Of a DNA stretch of 7,258 nucleotides, positions 5,094-7,258 are shown one piece after another. A program made the translations under genes and the position numbers. The notes under the pieces were generated by a model that saw only the letters and a program-made list of their open reading frames with translations, was not told the DNA's origin and ran no database searches. Each line of letters begins with the position of its first letter. Position 1 is the stretch's first letter. Source of the stretch: Candidatus Kuenenia stuttgartensis (lineage in GTDB: Bacteria > Planctomycetota > Planctomycetia > Isosphaerales > Isosphaeraceae). The DNA is taken from the NCBI GenBank assembly GCA_945872325.1, contig CAMBZY010000163.1, forward strand, positions 1 through 7,258, written 5' to 3'.

Positions 5094-5567
5094 CACATCA
5101 TCCTTCCATCCTTGCAGTTACGCACCAGCATGCTCCCGGGAACTCCGTCCCGATCAACACTTGCCAGGCGACTGATGTGCTTGATTTAGAATCCGCAATT
5201 ACTCCAATCTATCATACTTTTCCAATTTGGGAACATCCACTTTCGGAAAACTTGAACTGTTCGGATCTTTTTATCAGAAATCCACCGATTCATGTCAGGA
5301 AACCAAAATCCATTGAGCGATCGAATCCAACTTAACCCTCTCATCGTTGGAACTCACGCTCAAAGTTCGGTTATACCCGCTGTACCGGTCTGATCGGGTG
5401 ATCGTTAAAAATCGACCTGATATCGACTTCTGGTTGCTAAGCATCTTACACCTTTTGGAACGAATTAACTTTGTGAACTGCGTTTACGATTTGGGTCAAC
5501 ATCGTTTTGCCCGAATCCCAAAGCATCTCAGTTTAACATGAATCATTCGGCAAGGAGGCCGAACGGA
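5094..5567. other. Non-coding divergent promoter region
   Basis: This 474-base stretch separates the minus-strand small membrane protein from the plus-strand hydrolase and must hold both promoters. I see no convincing gene in it. On the minus strand TATGAT (5 of 6 -10 matches) lies near 5208-5213 but lacks a good -35. On the plus strand TTGGAA near 5347 and TATACC near 5372 are spaced 19 bases apart, a weak promoter candidate. A small CGGGA/TCCCG inverted repeat with a 6-base loop lies at 5137-5152, in the leader of the small membrane protein. The rest shows no clear repeats. A small RNA cannot be excluded. Confidence 0.55.
5490..5522 (+). promoter_or_regulatory. Alternative hairpins in the leader of the hydrolase gene
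   Basis: Two stems compete for the same GGG at 5493-5495. TTTGGG (5490-5495) can pair with CCCAAA (5517-5522), or GGG-T-CAA (5493-5499) with TTG-CCC (5507-5512) with one bulged T. Both lie shortly before the start region of the hydrolase. Mutually exclusive stems of this kind occur in translational switches, but these are short and there is no supporting ligand or terminator signature. Confidence 0.25.
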
Positions 5568-5570
5568 TTG
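5552..5570 (+). promoter_or_regulatory. Strong ribosome binding site pointing to a TTG start of the hydrolase
   Basis: AAGGAGG (5552-5558) is followed after 9 bases by TTG (5568-5570), in frame with the hydrolase. The upstream ATG at 5538 has no visible ribosome binding site, so translation probably begins at TTG. Confidence 0.55.
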
Positions 5571-6869
5571 CCTTGCCCCAATCTGTCCTCGCCACATCTG
5601 CAACTCTCTCATGGCAAACGATTTTTGCGAATCGTGGCTGTGCTCGTTGTGTGCATATTTGTGGCAGGCTGTGCTTCCTTCAGAGAACGTGCCCCATCGC
5701 CAGACTTTCAGCCGTGCAATGATTCTTTGATCAAAACCCGAGACGGATGGCTCTTAGGCGTTCGTCATTATCGCCCTAAACACCCTGATCCATCCAAACT
5801 ACCGGTTATTTTATGTCATGGGCTTGGGCTCAACGCCACCTTCTGGACCATCACGGACAATCACCTTCCTCAGCAACTTACGTTGGCTGGATACGAAGTT
5901 TTTGTTTACGACGCCAGAAGTTCTGGGAATTCCACGCCTGAGAAGTTTGCCAGAGTCAACAATTTTCTAAGAAACACCCCCCTGCCCGAACGTGGCGAAA
6001 GGTCATGGACGACCGACGACCAAGCCTATTACGACATACCAGCTGTTCTGGAACATGTCCGCAAGCGGACCGGTCATGAGCAAGTAAACTGGATTGGTCA
6101 TAGCCTTGGCGGAATGCTCATGTTTACTTTTTTGGAAGAGCACCCGGAACGACACAGAATTGCAAATTTCGTAGGGATGGGTTCGACGGCAGTGGTTTTT
6201 CCGACCAAAGATTCCAAGGAAATGGCAAGAGCGAACATTGGTCTCTGCCTGCTCTCAAAAGTGGCCAGTACCAGTCGGCTTGGTCGGCCCATGCGATTTG
6301 GAAGGCCACCCGGCCTCGCTTATATCGACCGGTTTTACTACACCCGAGATAATGTCGAAAGCCTAACTGTTAACAGGTTTTATGGCTATACGCTGGAAGA
6401 TCCGGGCGCTGGTGCACTCAAGCAACTTCAGCCCTATCTGGGCAAAGGCCAGTTCCTATCTGCTGACGGCAAAACGGATTACAGCGCGAACCTCGACAAA
6501 ATTGTCACGCCCACGCTTTTTATCGCAGGCCAGGGCGATGTGATGGCGGATATCCAATCGAAACGCTGGACATTCGACCATTTATCATCCTCTGACAAGA
6601 CTTTCATGGTCTTTGGCAAAAGCACTGGCTACGCTTTGAATTACGGACATTGTGACCTTGTCTGGGCCAAGTCTGCGCCTCAGGAGATTTTTCCTGAAAT
6701 CGTGAAGTGGCTTGACCAGCGACAGCACGTCGTAGCAAGTCCTCAAATGGTTCGTCAAGATATCACAAGCAACTCCGGACAGAACCCTTACGTTCGACTT
6801 AAGTCGCCACAAGCCATCGAACTGCCATTGCAGATCGTGGTGGGTGAAGGGCGAGTCAAAGTTCGTTAA
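5568..6869 (+). CDS. Lipoprotein alpha/beta hydrolase (lipase/esterase-like)
   Basis: The frame opens at ATG 5538 (443 residues). I prefer TTG 5568 (433 residues) because of the AAGGAGG 9 bases upstream. Numbering below is from ATG 5538; subtract 10 for the TTG start. Residues 28-44 are a lipoprotein signal (RFLRIVAVLVVCIFVAG) ending in VAGC with Cys45, so the enzyme is exported and lipid-anchored. The alpha/beta hydrolase fold is clear: HG at 94-95 for the oxyanion hole (LCHGLGLNATFW), the nucleophile elbow GHSLGG with Ser189, the acid Asp334 in GQGD and the base His371 in YGHCDLVW. The segment at 225-315 is probably the cap domain. The overall order resembles acid-lipase-like hydrolases, which cleave esters, but the substrate is not readable. 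A tail from about 395 continues beyond the fold. The gene is divergent from the small membrane protein gene, and its stop overlaps the Nudix gene's stop by 4 bases. No terminator is visible downstream. Confidence 0.93.
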   Translation: MPCPNLSSPHLQLSHGKRFLRIVAVLVVCIFVAGCASFRERAPSPDFQPCNDSLIKTRDGWLLGVRHYRPKHPDPSKLPVILCHGLGLNATFWTITDNHLPQQLTLAGYEVFVYDARSSGNSTPEKFARVNNFLRNTPLPERGERSWTTDDQAYYDIPAVLEHVRKRTGHEQVNWIGHSLGGMLMFTFLEEHPERHRIANFVGMGSTAVVFPTKDSKEMARANIGLCLLSKVASTSRLGRPMRFGRPPGLAYIDRFYYTRDNVESLTVNRFYGYTLEDPGAGALKQLQPYLGKGQFLSADGKTDYSANLDKIVTPTLFIAGQGDVMADIQSKRWTFDHLSSSDKTFMVFGKSTGYALNYGHCDLVWAKSAPQEIFPEIVKWLDQRQHVVASPQMVRQDITSNSGQNPYVRLKSPQAIELPLQIVVGEGRVKVR

Positions 6870-7258
6870 TTTGAGCCTGAATCGTGATCCGGCTTCAGCA
6901 GATTGTCGAGCACGATTTGTGACCACGTTTCAAACTCAGTACGAGTTTCACGAGCCTGATCCAGGTGGATAAATCCTGCCTCTGCAAGACCTTCCTCTAA
7001 TGGATGGACGGCAGGGGCCGTCAGATGATAGAGGTGAACCACTCCAAGATGGACTTGGCCGACAGGGGTGGAATCGTCGTTGATCAAGCCGGCGATCCGC
7101 ATCTTGCCAGGCACATCAATTCGAACTTCTTCGTCAAGCTCGCGTTGAAGGGCCATTTCATAAGCTTCGGCTGTGCAACCACCTGCAGCGTCCTCTTCGG
7201 CAACGTGCCCACCGACTCCAATGGACTTGAGGGCATGAAGCCGGGATTCGCCCTGACT
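6866..7258 (-). CDS. Nudix-like hydrolase, C-terminal part (runs off right edge)
   Basis: An open frame of 130 codons plus TAA (6868-6866) continues through the window edge at 7258, so the N-terminus is missing. The visible part begins SQGESRLHALKSIGVGGHV and contains a Nudix box: GGH (16-18), Glu31, then RELDEEVRI (39-47). Compared with G-x5-E-x7-R-E-U-x-E-E-x-G-U, the first Gly is Ala25 (with Gly26 and Gly27 beside it) and the last Gly is Arg46; the metal-binding Glu residues are kept. The following LINDDSTPVGQVHLGVVHLYHL (starting near residue 57) and the closing E-T-W-S segment match a subfamily recalled for its I-G-x-G-G-H and N-D-x-x-x-V-G-x-V-H motifs. Nudix enzymes hydrolyse nucleoside diphosphate-linked compounds, but this substrate is unknown. 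It is cytoplasmic as far as seen. It converges with the hydrolase gene and shares its TTAA stop. Confidence 0.85.
   Translation of the reverse strand, partial: SQGESRLHALKSIGVGGHVAEEDAAGGCTAEAYEMALQRELDEEVRIDVPGKMRIAGLINDDSTPVGQVHLGVVHLYHLTAPAVHPLEEGLAEAGFIHLDQARETRTEFETWSQIVLDNLLKPDHDSGSN

Noticed and set aside
5195..5240. Minus-strand TATGAT as a definite promoter of the small membrane protein
   Set aside because: The -10 matches 5 of 6, but no -35 resembling TTGACA lies at 16-18 bases, so it is kept only as a remark on the non-coding region.
5347..5541. Plus-strand frame of 64 codons ending in an ATGA overlap with the hydrolase's upstream ATG
   Set aside because: It starts at TTG with no ribosome binding site, has no recognisable domain or signal, and the ATGA overlap concerns an ATG that is probably not the real start.
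6870..6930. Possible plus-strand terminator for the hydrolase (GAGCC...GGCTT)
   Set aside because: The stem is only 5 bp with a 13-base loop and no T-run follows.
1..7258. Mobile element, CRISPR array, tRNA/rRNA or defence island
   Set aside because: No transposase or integrase, no regularly spaced direct repeats, no cloverleaf or rRNA-like sequence and no nuclease or helicase gene was seen.

Overview
The window looks like chromosomal DNA of a planctomycete (phylum Planctomycetota, probably near Planctomycetaceae), with roughly balanced GC. The main grounds are the 481-residue protein with an N-terminal MerR/excisionase-like helix-turn-helix, a long acidic Ser/Asp-rich middle and one C-terminal membrane helix, a layout I associate with planctomycetes. 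The small anchored protein beside it and the secreted DUF1326-type protein fit the same picture. No homology search was possible, so this assignment rests on recall of family appearance. No mobile elements, CRISPR arrays, tRNA or rRNA were seen.

Layout. Bases 1-5093 are read entirely from the minus strand. In transcription order they hold a small single-pass membrane protein (5093-4716), the helix-turn-helix/transmembrane protein (4606-3161), a coiled-coil lipoprotein with a degenerate OmpA-like C-terminus (3078-2215), a secreted DUF1326-type protein (2075-1365), a second secreted protein of unknown function (1205-519), and the N-terminal part of a membrane-anchored, probably sensory protein running off the left edge (315-1). 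Punctuation is visible: a sigma70-like promoter at 2120-2149 ahead of the DUF1326 gene, an intrinsic terminator at 460-492 after the second secreted protein, and a perfect TATAAT ahead of the left-edge gene. The likely transcription units are therefore 5093->2215 (possibly with an internal promoter near 3105-3136), 2075->519 (with a long hairpin between the two genes), and 315->1.

Across a 474-base non-coding stretch a lipoprotein alpha/beta hydrolase is transcribed divergently on the plus strand (5568-6869). It meets, tail to tail, a minus-strand Nudix-like hydrolase running off the right edge (7258-6866). The two genes overlap by four bases, and a TTAA palindrome supplies both stop codons.

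Working together. Every protein except the Nudix enzyme carries a signal peptide, lipobox or membrane helix, so this is an envelope-oriented neighbourhood. The most unusual part is the 5093->2215 unit, in which a membrane-tethered putative DNA-binding protein sits between a small anchored protein and a coiled-coil lipoprotein. A signalling or envelope-organising module is a reasonable hypothesis but is not proven by the sequence.
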